DNA of 64,000 nucleotides from Streptomyces sp. Y2F8-2. Its GTDB lineage: Bacteria; Actinomycetota; Actinomycetes; Streptomycetales; Streptomycetaceae. The stretch lies in contig NZ_BNGS01000002.1 of assembly GCF_014905555.1 (NCBI RefSeq), positions 248,001 through 312,000 on the forward strand, written 5' to 3'. Position numbers and translations under genes: made by a program. Below, in pieces: positions 50,291-58,574 of this stretch; position 1 is the first letter of the stretch; every line of letters begins with the position of its first letter. The notes below the pieces were generated by a model. That model did not search any database and was not told the DNA's origin. It was given only the letters and a program-made list of their open reading frames with translations.

Positions 50291-52108
50291 GTGGCTCTCT
50301 TCTCCGTGCTCCGTCGTCACCGCCACCCGCGGTCGCGGTGGTCTGTCACCGTGGGGTTGATGGCTCTCGTGGCCGGCGCCCTGCCCGGTGTGTCGGCCGA
50401 CGCCGCCACTCCAGCCGCCGGATCGGTCACCGACACCGCGCCCACCACCACATGGAGCGGCGGACCCTTCGCCGTCCCGAACGTCTCCGGCACCACGGGC
50501 ACCGTCAGCTGCGGCGACCCGCAGCTGTGCGACGACTACGCGCTGAAGGTGACGGTGCCCACCGGCTACGACACCGGTCACAGCCTGCGCATCGACGTCA
50601 AGTGGCCCGACAGCGCCGCCGACTTCGACCTGTACGTCCTCGACCCGAACGGTCACGTCGTGGCCGCCTCGGCCTCCAGCAGCGACCCCGAGACCGTGCT
50701 GCTCCCGGCGGTGACGGCGTCGTACACCGTGCGCGTGGTGCCGTACGCACCGCTCGGCGACAGCTTCACCGGCACCGCGAGCCTGGTCACCGACCCGGCC
50801 GATCCGCCGCCGAGTACGGCGACCCCGCCGACGTACGCCGACTCCTCGGCACCGGACGGCATCGCGGACGCGCACAACGCCGGTGAACCCTCGATCGGTG
50901 TGGACCGCGCGACCGGGGCCGCGATGTTCCAGGCCTACACCTCGACACTCAAGGTCACCTACGACGGCGCGGGCACCGCCACCTGGCAGGACAAGAGCGC
51001 CGACGCGGCGGACGGCTGCCCCCAGGGCAGCCTCACCAGCCTCGACCCGATCCTGTTCACCGACCCGGCCACCCATCGCACCTTCGAGTCGCAGCTCGCC
51101 GGGAAGACCGCCCTGACCTGCTACACCGACGACGACGGCGAGACGTGGACACCGACGGGCGGCTCCGGCATCAACTCCGGGGTGGACCACCAGACCATCG
51201 GCGGCGGACCCTTCGCCGCGGGCGGTCCCGGCGCGCTCACGTCGTACCCCGACGCCGTCTACTACTGCTCCCAGGACATCGCCGACGCCTCCTGCGCGGT
51301 CAGCCGGGACGGCGGTCTGACGTACGGGCCGGCCGTCCCGATGTACTCACTGCTGGACTGCGGCGGACTGCACGGACACGTGAAGGTCGCCCCGGACGGC
51401 ACGGTCTACGTGCCCAACAAGGGCTGCGGCGGCAACCAGGCCGTGGCCGTGTCCGAGGACAACGGGCTGACGTGGACCGTCCGCAAGAACCCCTCCAGCA
51501 CCCCCGGTGACTCCGACCCGAGCGTGGGGGTCGGCGCCGGCGGGACCGTCTACATGGGCTACCAGAACAGCGACGGCACCGCGCGGATCGCCGTCAGCCA
51601 CGACAAGGGCAGGACGTGGCTGTACGACCAGAACGTCGGCGCGGCCCTCGGCATCAAGAACATCGTCTTCCCGGCCGTGACCGCGGGTGACGACAACCGC
51701 GCCGCCTTCGCCTTCCTCGGCACCACGACCGGGGGGAACTACCAGGACTCCGCCGGCTTCAAGGGCGTCTGGCACCTGTACGTGGCCACCACCTATGACG
51801 GCGGCCGGTCCTGGGTCACCGCCGACGCCACCCCCACCGACCCGGTCCAGAAGGGGTCCATCTGCACCGGCGGCACCACCTGCGGCCAGGACCGCAACCT
51901 CCTGGACTTCATCGACGTCACCCTCGACGCCCAGGGCCGCGTCCTCGTCGCCTACGCCGACGGCTGCACCGGCGCCTGCGCCACCGGGGGCGCGCAGAAC
52001 TACGACGCGCTGGCCTCCATCGCCCGCCAGTCCTCCGGCAACACGCTGTACGGCGTGTACGACGCCGTGGTCGCCGGCAAGCACAAGAAGACCAAGGGAG
52101 GCCGATAA
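50291..52108 (+). CDS. Secreted Asp-box (BNR/sialidase-like) beta-propeller protein
   Basis: 605 residues. The signal peptide (SVTVGLMALVAGALPGVSADA) is followed by a beta-sandwich domain resembling the bacterial pre-peptidase C-terminal type (about 50-160: LRIDVKWPDSAADFDLYVLDPNG). A propeller with five Asp-boxes follows: TDDDGETW, SRDGGLTY, SEDNGLTW, SHDKGRTW and TYDGGRSW. Several Cys pairs suggest disulfides. The Arg triad of true sialidases was not identified, so enzyme activity is open. GTG 50291 follows GAGGT. The downstream lipoprotein gene begins right after its TAA, so they form an operon. Confidence 0.78.
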   Translation: MALFSVLRRHRHPRSRWSVTVGLMALVAGALPGVSADAATPAAGSVTDTAPTTTWSGGPFAVPNVSGTTGTVSCGDPQLCDDYALKVTVPTGYDTGHSLRIDVKWPDSAADFDLYVLDPNGHVVAASASSSDPETVLLPAVTASYTVRVVPYAPLGDSFTGTASLVTDPADPPPSTATPPTYADSSAPDGIADAHNAGEPSIGVDRATGAAMFQAYTSTLKVTYDGAGTATWQDKSADAADGCPQGSLTSLDPILFTDPATHRTFESQLAGKTALTCYTDDDGETWTPTGGSGINSGVDHQTIGGGPFAAGGPGALTSYPDAVYYCSQDIADASCAVSRDGGLTYGPAVPMYSLLDCGGLHGHVKVAPDGTVYVPNKGCGGNQAVAVSEDNGLTWTVRKNPSSTPGDSDPSVGVGAGGTVYMGYQNSDGTARIAVSHDKGRTWLYDQNVGAALGIKNIVFPAVTAGDDNRAAFAFLGTTTGGNYQDSAGFKGVWHLYVATTYDGGRSWVTADATPTDPVQKGSICTGGTTCGQDRNLLDFIDVTLDAQGRVLVAYADGCTGACATGGAQNYDALASIARQSSGNTLYGVYDAVVAGKHKKTKGGR

Positions 52109-52573
52109 GTGAAGCCGTTCCCGCCCACCGCCGCGCTGGCCGGCTGCGTCCTCGCTCTGGCGGCCGTCACCGGCTGCTCGGCTGCGAGTGAGCCATCAGA
52201 GCGGCCGGCCGTGGAGGCAGCCGCCGCATCGGCGCCCGGCGGCTGCCCCACCGCCGCCTCACTTCCGCTGCCCAAGGAGTTTCCCGCCGACCTGCCGGTG
52301 CCCGAGGGCGCGGTCGTGACCTCGGTGGAGCACCGCACCGGCGACCGGCTGGTCGTGTCCACCGTCGTCCGCGGCGGTTTCGACTCCGCACTCACCTTCC
52401 TGCAGAAGCGGCTCCCCAAGGCGGGATACGCGCTGAAGGAGGGCGAGGTGGAGGAGGACGACGCCGAGTCGAACTTCTCCTCCCGGACGGTGGAGGGCCG
52501 CTGGACTCTTCGGACGATGCCCGACTGTGCGGGAGGTGTGTACCTGACGTACCTGACGTCCGCCGTCTCCTGA
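52109..52573 (+). CDS. Putative lipoprotein
   Basis: 154 residues. Lipobox LAAVTGC places Cys23 as the lipid-modified residue, so it is anchored on the outer membrane face. The mature domain (about 55-154) contains LPKEFPADLPVPEGAVVTSVEHRTGDRLVVSTVVRGG and a final pair of Cys-containing strands (GRWTLRTMPDCAGGVYLTYL). No family was recognised. GTG 52109 immediately follows the TAA of the Asp-box protein gene, so translation is coupled and the two probably function together at the cell surface. Confidence 0.8.
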   Translation: MKPFPPTAALAGCVLALAAVTGCSAASEPSERPAVEAAAASAPGGCPTAASLPLPKEFPADLPVPEGAVVTSVEHRTGDRLVVSTVVRGGFDSALTFLQKRLPKAGYALKEGEVEEDDAESNFSSRTVEGRWTLRTMPDCAGGVYLTYLTSAVS

Positions 52574-52597
52574 CCGGGCAGTGGTTACCCTTCCTGG

Positions 52598-53089
52598 ATG
52601 ACGACTCCGGACTTCGCCGCGTACATCGCCTCCCTCCCCCGTGTCCTGTCGGGCGCGGCCGCCCTCTTCCGCGACGCGGGGGGCCGGGTGCTGCTCGTCG
52701 AGCCCAACTACCGTGAGGGCTGGGCGCTCCCGGGCGGCACGATCGAGTCGGACGACGGCGAGACCCCGCGTCAGGGTGCACGCCGGGAGACGCTGGAGGA
52801 GATCGGTCTCGACCGCGAGCTGGGCCGGCTGCTCGCGGTCGACTGGGTGCACGGGACGGGACGCCCGCCCCTGGTCGCCTACCTGTACGACGGCGGGGTC
52901 CTCGGCGAGGACGACCTCAAGGCGATCCGGCTGCAGGAGGAGGAGCTGCTGTCCTGGCGCCTGGTGCCCCGCGAGGAGCTCACCGACTACCTGCCGGGCG
53001 CCCTCGGCCGCCGCGTGCTCGCCGCCCTCGACGTGCTGGCGGACGGCGCGGGCACGGCGGAGCTGGAGAACGGCCACCGGGTCGGCTGA
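52598..53089 (+). CDS. NUDIX hydrolase
   Basis: 163 residues. The Nudix box runs from GGTIESDDGETPRQGARRETL to EEIGL; the core E-x7-REUxEExGU is intact, but there are seven rather than five residues between the first Gly and Glu. It hydrolyses a nucleoside diphosphate linked to another group; the substrate is unknown. The family's N-terminal strand AAALFRDAGGRVLLVEPNYREGW is present. ATG 52598 is 24 bp after the lipoprotein stop, possibly the third gene of that operon. Confidence 0.9.
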   Translation: MTTPDFAAYIASLPRVLSGAAALFRDAGGRVLLVEPNYREGWALPGGTIESDDGETPRQGARRETLEEIGLDRELGRLLAVDWVHGTGRPPLVAYLYDGGVLGEDDLKAIRLQEEELLSWRLVPREELTDYLPGALGRRVLAALDVLADGAGTAELENGHRVG

Positions 53090-53234
53090 CCCGGCCCGAG
53101 CACAGACAGGGACATATTCATATAAAGATCACATTAAAGGATGATCCACCAAAAATAATGGCGTGTCCTACTTTCTGCTGATCTGCTCGACATTACGCTC
53201 CCGCTGGTGATCACCAACGTGGAGAGGAAATGCC
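53090..53234. promoter_or_regulatory. AT-rich upstream region of the haloperoxidase-like gene
   Basis: Positions 53105-53165 are unusually AT-rich for this genome (CATATTCATATAAAGATCAC, then ATTAAAGGATGATCC and AAAAATAATGG). A ribosome site GAGAGG lies before the start. The low-GC block is a plausible promoter, and it also hints at foreign origin for the following gene. No definite operator was found. Confidence 0.55.
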
Positions 53235-54704
53235 GTGCCCCTTGATCCCGAGCACAGTCAGCGATCGGCGGCGAAGTCCGAGCCCGCGCGCTTGAAGTCC
53301 CCTGTCGGCAGGCGCCTGGGACGGCTGGGGACCGCCGTCGTGACCGGGTGCCTGCTCGCCGGGCTGAGCCCGGTGGCCGCCGGCGCACAGCCCGCGGCCA
53401 CCGCGGCGCAGAACCATGACGACGACCCGACGCGGTACTGGGACAGCGTCCTGCTGCAGACCTTCCGTGACGCCCGGGGCATGGACGCCTCACCGGGAAG
53501 GCTCACCCGGGCCGCCGCGATGGTGCACGCGGCGATCTACAACGCGGAGAGCGCTTACCAGTACACGTACGGAACCATGAGGTACCAGCCGTACCTCAAC
53601 CGGCCGCTCAGGTATGCGGATGGGCCGCGGCGGCGTCCGGACGAGGAGGAGCGGCTGATCGACCGCACGGCGTACCGGATGATCTCGCAGCTCTTCCCGG
53701 GCGACCAGGCCTACATCGACGCCCGGTTCACCGCCCGGACCGGCTCCGCGCCCGGCTCGTTCGACGTGCTCGACCGCCTTGTGGTCGACCCGGTGGTGAG
53801 GCAGATCGACGAAGCCCGCGCAGGCGACGGCTCGGAGAACACAGCGGTCTACAACGGCGACACCACCACGCCCGGAGCCTGGCGACCGACCGGTGGCAGC
53901 TGCCGGCAGGCGAGCGACGCGGTCACCCCCTACTGGGGCATGGTCAGGCCGTTCGTGCTCCGGCGGGGCTCGCAGTTCCGGCCTGCCGCCCTGGGTGCCA
54001 CCTACGCCGATGTGCTGGCCCGCCCGGACTACCCGGCGCAGGTCGAGGAGGTACGACGGCTCGGTGCCGTGGACTCCACCGAGCGCACCCCCGACCAGAC
54101 GGCCGCCGCCTGGTTCTGGGCCAACGACCTGGACGGCACCTACAAACCCCCGGGCCAGCTGCTCGAGCTGACCGGGATCGTCGCCGGAAAGCTCCGGCTC
54201 GGCACGTACGAGACCAGCCGCTTGTACGCGCTGGTGTCGCTGGCGATGGCGGATGCCATGATCGCGGTGTGGGACACCAAGTACGACACCCCGATCAGGC
54301 TGTGGCGGCCGGTGACCGCGATCCACGCCCTGGGTGGCGCGAACACGACCTGGCAGCCTCTCAGCGCCGACCGCTCGGGGGCGCCGTTCACGCCGTGCTT
54401 CCCCTCCTGGACGTCCGGGCACGCCGGCCTCGCGGCTGCGTGGGCGGGAGCCATGCGGCACTTCTTCGGCCGTGACAACGTCTCGTTCACCGCGCACACC
54501 GAGGACCCGCACGCACTCACGGTGAACCGCTCGTTCACCGGCTTCGGCCAGGCCGCCCGGGAGGAGGCGCTGAGCCGGCTCTGGCTGGGAGTGCACTACC
54601 GCTGGGACCTCACCGACGGGCTGGCGGTAGGTAGCGATGTCGCCGACTACCTGGTCACCCACACGATGCTGCCGACGAGCCCCGGCCGTCCGCCACGACG
54701 GTGA
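53235..54704 (+). CDS. Vanadium-dependent haloperoxidase-like PAP2 phosphatase, secreted
   Basis: 489 residues. The N-terminus has a basic region with Arg-Arg and a hydrophobic stretch (GTAVVTGCLLAGLSPVAAGAQ), a probable signal peptide. The three PAP2/vanadate motifs are present: Lys349 and Arg358-Pro359 (KYDTPIRLWRPVTAI), Ser394-Gly395-His396 in PSWTSGHAGLAAAW, and Arg448 with His454 (SRLWLGVHYRWD). The Arg-to-His spacing equals that of Curvularia chloroperoxidase, but the first motif has K-x8-RP instead of K-x6-RP. It may bind vanadate or act as an acid phosphatase; halogenation cannot be deduced. GTG 53235 follows GAGAGG. It stands alone after an AT-rich gap. Confidence 0.85.
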   Translation: MPLDPEHSQRSAAKSEPARLKSPVGRRLGRLGTAVVTGCLLAGLSPVAAGAQPAATAAQNHDDDPTRYWDSVLLQTFRDARGMDASPGRLTRAAAMVHAAIYNAESAYQYTYGTMRYQPYLNRPLRYADGPRRRPDEEERLIDRTAYRMISQLFPGDQAYIDARFTARTGSAPGSFDVLDRLVVDPVVRQIDEARAGDGSENTAVYNGDTTTPGAWRPTGGSCRQASDAVTPYWGMVRPFVLRRGSQFRPAALGATYADVLARPDYPAQVEEVRRLGAVDSTERTPDQTAAAWFWANDLDGTYKPPGQLLELTGIVAGKLRLGTYETSRLYALVSLAMADAMIAVWDTKYDTPIRLWRPVTAIHALGGANTTWQPLSADRSGAPFTPCFPSWTSGHAGLAAAWAGAMRHFFGRDNVSFTAHTEDPHALTVNRSFTGFGQAAREEALSRLWLGVHYRWDLTDGLAVGSDVADYLVTHTMLPTSPGRPPRR

Positions 54705-54780
54705 GCGGCACACACCCCTCTGCGCGAGAGCTTCGGATATCCGTTCGTCCGGAGCGGGTGGGCGCCCTACTCTCGGGTCC

Positions 54781-55527
54781 ATGGACAAGCCCCTCGTCGC
54801 CGTCCTCAGCGGCGCCGGTATCTCCACAGACTCCGGTATCCCCGACTACCGCGGACCGAACGGGCTGTGGCGACGGGACCCCGAGGCCGAGAAGCTCGTG
54901 ACGTACCAGTACTACATGGGCGATCCGGAGATCCGGCGGCGCTCGTGGCGGATGCGGCGGCAGAACCAGGCCCTGAACGCCGAGCCGAACGCCGCGCACC
55001 GGGCCGTGGCCGAGCTGGAGCGGTCCGGGGTGCCCGTGCGGGTGATCACGCAGAACGTGGACGGGCTGCACCAACTCGCCGGGATGCCCGCCCGCAAGGT
55101 GCTCGAACTGCACGGCACCGCCCGCAGCGTGGTCTGCACGCGGTGCCGCGCACGCGGCCCGATGGAGGACGCGCTGGCCCGGCTCGACGCCGGGGAGGAC
55201 GACCCGCCGTGCCTGGAGTGCGGCGGGATCCTGAAGTCGGCGACCGTGATGTTCGGTGAGCGGCTGGACCCGGAGGTGCTGGGCGAGGCCGTCGCGATCA
55301 CCAAGGCGTGCACGGTGTTCATCGCGGTCGGCAGCAGCCTCCAGGTGGAACCCGCCGCCGGCCTCGCGGGCCTGGCCGCCGACCACGGCGCACGGCTGAT
55401 CATCGTCAACGCCGAGCCGACGCCGTACGACGACCGCGCCGACGAGGTCATCCGCGAGCCGATCGGCACCGCGCTCCCCAAGCTGCTGGGCTTGTTCAGT
55501 GAACAGTGGGGCGCCGCTCCGGAGTGA
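54781..55527 (+). CDS. NAD-dependent protein deacylase (sirtuin)
   Basis: 248 residues. NAD pocket: LSGAGISTDSGIPDYRGPNGLW (10-30). Catalytic His111 lies in LELHGTARS, QNVDGLHQLAG at 91-101. A Zn ribbon is formed by Cys119, Cys122, Cys144 and Cys147. The late NAD elements are GSSLQVEPAAGLAGLA and IIVNAEPTPYDD. It removes acyl groups from lysine and yields O-acetyl-ADP-ribose and nicotinamide. The last residues FSEQWGAAPE are encoded where the opposite strand carries the end of the NHL protein gene (32-bp tail overlap). A second copy of the 3' end lies at 58575-58746 ending ALLHRLREG, suggesting the present C-terminus was rebuilt when 55498-58574 entered. Confidence 0.92.
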   Translation: MDKPLVAVLSGAGISTDSGIPDYRGPNGLWRRDPEAEKLVTYQYYMGDPEIRRRSWRMRRQNQALNAEPNAAHRAVAELERSGVPVRVITQNVDGLHQLAGMPARKVLELHGTARSVVCTRCRARGPMEDALARLDAGEDDPPCLECGGILKSATVMFGERLDPEVLGEAVAITKACTVFIAVGSSLQVEPAAGLAGLAADHGARLIIVNAEPTPYDDRADEVIREPIGTALPKLLGLFSEQWGAAPE

Positions 55528-57610
55528 GGCTGCCGAGGGTGCCCCCCGGCTGCACCGTGGAGGGGTCGGTGCCGGTCTGCTCGCCGGTGGGCGGATCGGC
55601 TGCCGTGATCCGGTTGGTGCAGGGGGTGGGGGTTGCCGAGGAGGGTCGCGTCGGGACGGGGGTCAGGGGTGTGCAGACCGGGGTGGCGAGTCCGATGAGT
55701 TCCACCAGCCCTGTGCCGCCGGTGGGTGGGAGGATGTGCGACCAGTTGTTGGCCAGCCAGACGTTGCCGGACTGATCGATCTGCACTGCGGTGAGGTGCT
55801 GGATCGCCTTGTTCTTGAAGCCCTGCGGGGGTGACAGGATGGTGCCGGTGGTGCTGCCGGGCGGACAGGCACTGGTGGTGGCGCCGCACAGCGTCCACAC
55901 CCCCGGGGTGAGGAAGCCGGCGACCCACACCCGGTCGGATCCGTCGACGGCCACCGACCAGGGAAGAGTCGTCTCGGGCAGTTTGTACACGCCTGCGACG
56001 CTCCCGTTCGGCGCGAGTTGGGTGACCGCGTTGCTCAAGTAGCTGTTGAGCCAGGCGTTGTTCTTGGAGTCGATGGCGATGCCCAGGGGCCACTTGAATG
56101 AGCCGCTCTCGATGGGCGAGTTCGCCGTGGGCTTGAAGTCAGGCCCGATCACGGTGACGCTGCCGCCGAACTTGCCGATGAGAGGCGCCAGGGGGGTGTT
56201 CACGAGCTGGGCGCCGCCGAGGCCGGCATTGCTGACCCAGGCCCGCCCGAAGCCGTCGATCTGAACGGCGAAGGGATGGTTGAGTCCGCCGCCGGTGACC
56301 TTGATCGCCTTGGACGGGTCACCGTGCGGGTAGACGACCACGTCGCCCAGGCCAGGGGCGGTTGCCAGGCCGTAGTTGTTCGCGATCCACACATTGCCCC
56401 GCTGGTCCACCGCGATTCCCTGCGGGTGGACGAGACCGCCGTTCCTCCAGCCCTCGGGAGGCGACAGCGGTGTGCCGGTGGCCGAGTAATGCGCCACCGA
56501 GTTGCCCCCATAGCTGCTCATCCAGACGGTGCCGTCGGGGGCGACGGCGGCACCCCAGTCACCGCCCTTCATGCCGCCCCCTTGGATCGGGCTGCCCAGG
56601 ATCGGGCGACCCGTTGGGTCGAGCACGCTGACATAGGGGCTCGCCTTCCGGGTGCCGGGCAGCCAGTTGTTGGACGTCCAGACGTTGCCCTTGGCGTCGA
56701 AGGCGATGCGACCGGGGGCGTACAGGTCGGGCTGGGTGTAACGCAGCGCGAGTATCCAGGCCGTGGGCGGCGCGGTGAGCGCCGGGGCGTAGTGGTTCGA
56801 GGTACGCGCCAGGTCGTAGAGCCCCGCCGGGGACAGTGTGGGGTTGCGGACCAGGTTCAGCACCGCCTGTGCGGTGTCCCGGGGAGCAATGCCGCCGGGG
56901 GGTGTCGCCAGCCGGAGCAGGCTCTCGCACCGCGTCGTGTCCGACACGCAGAGGGAGACCAGGTTGGCGAGCGTGTTGAGAGTGGCGAGGGTTTCGTTGG
57001 TGGTGCCGTTGTCGGCGTCCGTGACCACCCCGCCGGGCTTGCCGGTGACCGGGTCGACGAGGTTGAACGTTGTCGCCGCGGCGTTCTGCAGCCCTGGGCT
57101 TGGCCCGTCGATACCGTGTGGCCCGGTGAACTGGGCCAGGGCGTAGGTGGCGGCGACGGTGGTGAGTTCGTTGACCCGTACCTGGCTCGCCGTCCGTGCG
57201 GGAGCCCCGCCGCCCTCCCCGACCGCTACCACGGAGCGCAGTCGCAGTCGCCGGGCATCGGCCGGTGTGGCCTCCACGTACAGCACCCCGGCAGCGGGCC
57301 GAGCGTACGGGATCTCGAAGGAACCGGCGGCGTCGGTCGTCGCACGGCCCAACTCCCTGACCCCTGAGCGGGAGCCGGCGAAGAGTGTGACCTGGGCGCC
57401 CTGAAGCGGCTTGCCCGCGCCTGTGACGGTGCCGTGCAGCGGGCCGGACCCGGCACTCGGCGCCGCTGCCGGGACGTTCGCCGCGCCCAGAACCATGGCC
57501 GCCGAGGCTGCTGCAGCGGCAGAAGCCCACAGCGCCTGCCCCTTCCTCCTTCGTCTCCGGAAGCGAGCAGCGGACGCCGACCTGCGGACGGACATGCCAG
57601 AAGAGCTCAT
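55496..57610 (-). CDS. Secreted seven-bladed NHL/SMP-30-like beta-propeller protein
   Basis: 704 residues. A very basic N-terminus (RFRRRRRKG) and hydrophobic stretch form a signal peptide. A carboxypeptidase-regulatory-like domain follows (about 55-115, LHGTVTGAGKPLQGAQVTLF), then a helical region (about 130-260). A propeller with seven recurring strands ends in VW/AW: DAKGNVWTSN, APDGTVWMSS, DQRGNVWIAN, DGFGRAWVSN, DSKNNAWLNS, DGSDRVWVAG and DQSGNVWLAN. Resemblance to Vgb-type lyase propellers is structural only. The tail is Pro/Thr-rich. ATG 57610 is taken (AAAGG upstream); GTG 57628 is possible. Two 22-bp direct repeats precede it. It forms most of the second accessory segment and ends inside the sirtuin gene on the other strand. 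Confidence 0.8.
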   Translation of the reverse strand: MSSSGMSVRRSASAARFRRRRRKGQALWASAAAAASAAMVLGAANVPAAAPSAGSGPLHGTVTGAGKPLQGAQVTLFAGSRSGVRELGRATTDAAGSFEIPYARPAAGVLYVEATPADARRLRLRSVVAVGEGGGAPARTASQVRVNELTTVAATYALAQFTGPHGIDGPSPGLQNAAATTFNLVDPVTGKPGGVVTDADNGTTNETLATLNTLANLVSLCVSDTTRCESLLRLATPPGGIAPRDTAQAVLNLVRNPTLSPAGLYDLARTSNHYAPALTAPPTAWILALRYTQPDLYAPGRIAFDAKGNVWTSNNWLPGTRKASPYVSVLDPTGRPILGSPIQGGGMKGGDWGAAVAPDGTVWMSSYGGNSVAHYSATGTPLSPPEGWRNGGLVHPQGIAVDQRGNVWIANNYGLATAPGLGDVVVYPHGDPSKAIKVTGGGLNHPFAVQIDGFGRAWVSNAGLGGAQLVNTPLAPLIGKFGGSVTVIGPDFKPTANSPIESGSFKWPLGIAIDSKNNAWLNSYLSNAVTQLAPNGSVAGVYKLPETTLPWSVAVDGSDRVWVAGFLTPGVWTLCGATTSACPPGSTTGTILSPPQGFKNKAIQHLTAVQIDQSGNVWLANNWSHILPPTGGTGLVELIGLATPVCTPLTPVPTRPSSATPTPCTNRITAADPPTGEQTGTDPSTVQPGGTLGSLTPERRPTVH

Positions 57611-57624
57611 CGCTGGTGAACCTT

Positions 57625-57668
57625 TCACTGGAGTGGTCGGCTCGGGTCACTGGAGTGGTCGGCTCGGG
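57625..57668. repeat. Two tandem 22-bp repeats before the NHL gene
   Basis: TCACTGGAGTGGTCGGCTCG then GG occurs at 57625-57646 and 57647-57668, exactly adjacent and just upstream of the start region on the minus strand. CACTGGAGTG within it has inverted ends. Could be an operator pair or a recent slippage duplication. Confidence 0.85.
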
Positions 57669-57793
57669 CGGCCGGGCGAGGGGCATGGCCACGTCCGCGA
57701 AGCTCCTCCCGAGGCCGCCTTCAAGGCCGGCCCTCCGCCACCTTCCGAGGCGGGCGCGGACACGTCGGGTACGGGGCGGGCCCACCGCTGCGG

Positions 57794-58276
57794 CTACCCG
57801 GCTGCGGTTTTCCCGGCCCTCGGAAGTGTGCGGTCGACCTCTGGCACCCTGAGAGCGAACCAGCCGACTCTGAGCCCGAACAGCCAGACCACACCGAGGT
57901 ACAGTCCCTGGCCGACCTGGCGCATCTCGTCGCGTACCCCGCGGGCGACAAGGGACATTCTGGAGTAGTCGATGACGATGCACTCCTGCTCGTCCATCAG
58001 GCTCGGCCCCTTGTAGACCTGGGCCACGACGGCGAGCACATCGAACGGGGTCATCCGGTTACTCAGATAGCCCTCGGCGACGAAGACCTTGCCTCGCCAC
58101 ACGGCCGTGCGCACCAGCCAGGCGAGGGGACGTGCGAGCCAACTGCCTCCCCACCGCACGATGCCGGTGCCCTGCAACGGACCCTTGGGAATGTCACCCG
58201 CCGGGCTCGCACCGAACACTTCCACGAGGCGGTCGTCACCCGCGTCGAGCAGATCACTCTCAGTGAGTGCCACCAT
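57794..58276 (-). CDS. Conserved hypothetical protein
   Basis: 160 residues starting MVALTESDLLDAGDDRLVEVFG. No catalytic motif was recognised. The block ECIVIDYSRMSLVARGVRDEM then RQVGQGLYLGVVWLF looks like the conserved core of a small lipocalin-like or GxWxG/DUF4334-type family: IVRWGGSWLARP, WRGKVFVAEGYLSNRM and a DYS-x4-VARGVRDE strand pair leading to GLYLG. ATG 58276 has GAGGAGG six bases upstream, a strong site. It is transcribed toward the NHL gene 184 bp away. It belongs to the second accessory segment. Confidence 0.7.
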   Translation of the reverse strand: MVALTESDLLDAGDDRLVEVFGASPAGDIPKGPLQGTGIVRWGGSWLARPLAWLVRTAVWRGKVFVAEGYLSNRMTPFDVLAVVAQVYKGPSLMDEQECIVIDYSRMSLVARGVRDEMRQVGQGLYLGVVWLFGLRVGWFALRVPEVDRTLPRAGKTAAG

Positions 58277-58574
58277 GATCCTCCTCGCGGTTGCAAGAAC
58301 CGATGTGTGTGCCGAACCGTGCCGCATGCCCCAGGCGTGAAGCCGGTGTTCGTGCGGCGCAGGCTGCGGTGCACAGGTCCGGGTGAGGTCACGACAAGGC
58401 CGAGCCCGAGTCGGGATGCCGGTGGGCGACCCCACCGAGCTCTACGCCCACACACCGTGGGTTCGCTATACGAGCTTGGACGCAGTCGGCTGCGCACCAC
58501 CATCGCTGCTAGGCCAACGGGGGTAGCGGATCTGCCGACGCCCTCGGCGTCCCGGCTGCAAGCAGGATGTGTCA
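58277..58574. other. 298-bp spacer between the hypothetical gene and the sirtuin fragment
   Basis: No gene supported. It should include the promoter for the hypothetical protein. TGCCGACGCCCTCGGCGTCCC near 58533-58552 contains a short GACGCC/GGCGTC inverted repeat. Similarity to the sirtuin gene starts abruptly at 58575. Confidence 0.5.

Noticed and set aside
50291-52108. True sialidase
   Set aside because: Asp-boxes are present but the catalytic Arg triad and Tyr/Glu pair could not be identified by eye.
55498-58574. Insertion sequence between the sirtuin copies
   Set aside because: Enclosed genes are a secreted propeller and a hypothetical protein; no recombinase or inverted repeats at the ends.
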